From NCBI GenBank assembly GCA_964349355.1, contig CAYGFZ010000048.1, positions 1 to 15,035 of the forward strand: 15,035 nt of DNA. Direction: 5' to 3'. The position numbers were made by a program, and so were the translations under genes. Positions 13,306 through 15,035 of this stretch are shown one piece after another (within the stretch, counting starts at the first letter, position 1; each line of letters opens with the position of its first letter). Source of the stretch: JAUVXE01 sp964349355. GTDB taxonomy: Bacteria > Actinomycetota > Coriobacteriia > Anaerosomatales > SLCP01. The notes under the pieces were generated by a model, which searched no databases, had not been told where the DNA came from, and saw only the letters and a program-made list of their open reading frames with translations.

Positions 13306-15035
13306 GTGAGTTCACAGAGTGGGTATGCACGTCCCCGGACGGTGCCCTTCGTGGTCGCTCTCATCATAGTCGCACTTCTTGGGAGCGTGACTTCTGTCCA
13401 GGGGAGTGGACGCGATCACGAGGACGCGGCCGGAGCCCCCGGACTGGAGGGGCTGCGTGACCCCGGATCCCTCTCCGATGACCTCAAGCCGATCGAAATG
13501 GCTGGTTCCGATGAAGAAGCTGAGTTCCCGGCCGCCTCCGTAGCCTCCGATGATGAGCCGGACTCCGTCATCGTACGGTTCCGGGATGATGTGCGCCCCG
13601 GCACTCGGGGACGCGAGCGTGCGCACGAGCGTTCGGGCGGCCGCGCGCCCCGGCAGCTGACCTTCGCCCGCGGGTTCGAGGTGGCCGAGGTACCCCCAGG
13701 AGTCACGGCCGAGGAGCTCGCCGCGCGCTACTCGGAGGAGCCCGACGTCCTGTATGCAGAGCCGAACATCACCGTGGAGCTCGCGGCTGCGCCGGACGAC
13801 GCGTACTTCGGCAGGCAGTGGAGCCTGAAGAACGACGGACAGCAAGGAGGCGTTCCGGGTGCTGACATCGGGATCCTCGAGGCATGGGGGGCGACCCGTG
13901 GCTCTGAGCAGACCGTCGTCGCGGTGATCGATACGGGAGTGGATTACACGCATGTGGACCTGGCATCGCAGATGTGGGCTGGGATGGGCTACGACTTTTA
14001 CAATGGCGACGACGACCCGATGGATAATCACGGGCACGGTACTCACGTCGCGAGCACGGTCGCGGCGGCAGCCGGCGATGGGTTCGGGATCGCCGGAGTG
14101 GCGCCGGATGTGCGGATCATGGCGCTGAAGGCGTTCGAGGGCACGAATGGGACCCTGGATGCGATCATCGATTCGATCGCGTATGCGGAGGCCTACGACG
14201 CGGACATCATCAACGCGTCGTGGACGACTCTTACGGCGAGCGTAGCCTTGCGTGAGGCGATACTCGCGTCGTCGGCGCTCGTGGTCGCGGCGGCGGGTAA
14301 CAGTGGCAGTAACAGCGACTTTTATCCGGAGTATCCGGCCGCATGGAACGACGCCAACATCTTGGCCGTGGCTGCGACCGGCCGCATGGACGAACTCGCC
14401 ACGTTTTCGAACTATGGCACTGGATCGACCGACATAGGTGCGCCCGGGGTCGACATCCTCGGTGCGGTCCCTGGTCGCGAGTCTGTCAGCTTCTACGACG
14501 GTTTCGCGGACATGAGTTCATGGGTCGCAGAGTTCAGCCAGTCGAACGAATGGGGGACGGCGGGCGAGCGTTTCACGAGTTCGCCCCTCTCGCTTTCGGA
14601 CTCTCCTGATGGTACGTACGCGAACGGCGAAGACTCGTTCGTGAGGATGCGAGATGTGCTCGACCTCAGCGGTGTTACCGATGCCAGGCTCGAGTTCGAG
14701 ATGTGGCTAGACACCGAGGCCGGGTTCGACGGAGTGCTCGCGTACGGTCACGACGGCGAGGCATGGAGCGTCATTGAGGGTTGGAGTGGTTCGACCGGAG
14801 GCAGTTTCGACTCGCTTCAGGTCGATCTGGTTGACTATGTCGGCATGAACGAGGTCCGAGTAGGGTTTCGCTTCATCTCGGACGAGACCGGCACTGGCGA
14901 GGGCGCTTACATAGACGATCTGCGTGTCGTTTCCTCCGCGCTTACTGGCCCGTCGAGCCGGCACGAGTACAAGTCGGGTACGTCGATGGCCGCGCCGCAT
15001 GCGGCGGGTGTGGCAGCACTGCTGCTCTCCGGGGT
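13306..15035 (+). CDS. Secreted subtilisin-family (S8) protease with an inserted beta-sandwich domain, 3' end cut off
   Basis: The frame opens at GTG 13306, five bases after GGGAG, and runs off the window after 576 residues. Residues 11-28 form a signal or anchor helix (V-P-F-V-V-A-L-I-I-V-A-L-L-G). After an acidic linker comes a propeptide (S-V-I-V-R-F-R-D-D-V ... V-L-Y-A-E-P-N). The catalytic domain shows all four landmarks: Asp209 in V-I-D-T-G-V-D, His244 in H-G-H-G-T-H-V-A-S, the oxyanion Asn332 in A-A-G-N-S-G and Ser560 in S-G-T-S-M-A-A-P-H. Between G-A-P-G-V-D-I-L-G and that serine lies an insertion of about 150 residues (396-548) of beta-strand character with F-E-M-W-L-D-T-E and Y-I-D-D-L-R-V at its end. 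This resembles MAM or immune-inhibitor-A accessory sandwiches. The gene follows the transpeptidase by 56 bp and may share its transcript. The substrate is unknown; surface-protein processing is a guess. Confidence 0.93.
   Translation, partial: MSSQSGYARPRTVPFVVALIIVALLGSVTSVQGSGRDHEDAAGAPGLEGLRDPGSLSDDLKPIEMAGSDEEAEFPAASVASDDEPDSVIVRFRDDVRPGTRGRERAHERSGGRAPRQLTFARGFEVAEVPPGVTAEELAARYSEEPDVLYAEPNITVELAAAPDDAYFGRQWSLKNDGQQGGVPGADIGILEAWGATRGSEQTVVAVIDTGVDYTHVDLASQMWAGMGYDFYNGDDDPMDNHGHGTHVASTVAAAAGDGFGIAGVAPDVRIMALKAFEGTNGTLDAIIDSIAYAEAYDADIINASWTTLTASVALREAILASSALVVAAAGNSGSNSDFYPEYPAAWNDANILAVAATGRMDELATFSNYGTGSTDIGAPGVDILGAVPGRESVSFYDGFADMSSWVAEFSQSNEWGTAGERFTSSPLSLSDSPDGTYANGEDSFVRMRDVLDLSGVTDARLEFEMWLDTEAGFDGVLAYGHDGEAWSVIEGWSGSTGGSFDSLQVDLVDYVGMNEVRVGFRFISDETGTGEGAYIDDLRVVSSALTGPSSRHEYKSGTSMAAPHAAGVAALLLSG

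Noticed and set aside
13312..14046. 244-codon frame on the minus strand
   Set aside because: It is antisense to the S8 protease, whose propeptide and catalytic motifs are clear on the plus strand; GC-rich codon use keeps the opposite frame open.

Overview
The window is GC-rich, gene-dense DNA that looks like part of a surface-polysaccharide and cell-wall locus from a Gram-positive bacterium, most likely an actinomycetote. The clues are a LytR_C tail, many cell wall-binding type 2 (CWB2, PF04122) repeats, a CWB2-L,D-transpeptidase fusion and GTG/ATG starts with GGAGG-type ribosome sites. An uncultured coriobacterial-type lineage would fit, but this is inferred from gene content only. Three runs of exactly 100 N (3323-3422, 7382-7481, 10490-10589) show a scaffolded draft assembly. 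Each falls inside a gene, and at least two probably stand for more than 100 bases.

Left part (1-3083): the 3' end of a LytR_C-domain gene meets, tail to tail, a leftward pair made of a Wzx-like polysaccharide flippase followed by a WbuB-like GT4 glycosyltransferase. Centre (3084-9165): a divergent intergenic region leads rightward into a secreted protein, with a BNR/sialidase-fold propeller and three C-terminal CWB2 repeats, that is translationally coupled to a GT4 glycosyltransferase. This pair runs head-on into a leftward coupled pair of GT4 genes; the two converging genes overlap by 37 bp. Right part (9166-15035): a second divergent region leads rightward into an O-antigen ligase/Wzy-like membrane protein coupled to a Wzz-like chain-length protein. 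A CWB2 x3 + L,D-transpeptidase and a subtilisin-family (S8) protease cut off by the window edge follow.

How it may work together (inference): four GT4 enzymes build an oligosaccharide on a lipid carrier, the flippase exports it, and the ligase/polymerase with the Wzz-like protein polymerises or transfers it. An LCP-type protein, of which only the LytR_C end is visible, may attach it to peptidoglycan. The CWB2 proteins would be displayed on the wall, possibly held by that same polymer, as CWB2 proteins of Clostridioides difficile are held by an anionic polysaccharide. The most notable non-coding signal is an 11-bp-period direct repeat (GTGAC-N6-GTGAC, within GTGACGGATGnGTGAC) found once in each of the two divergent promoter regions. 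The spacing resembles that of OmpR/PhoB/MtrA-type response-regulator boxes.
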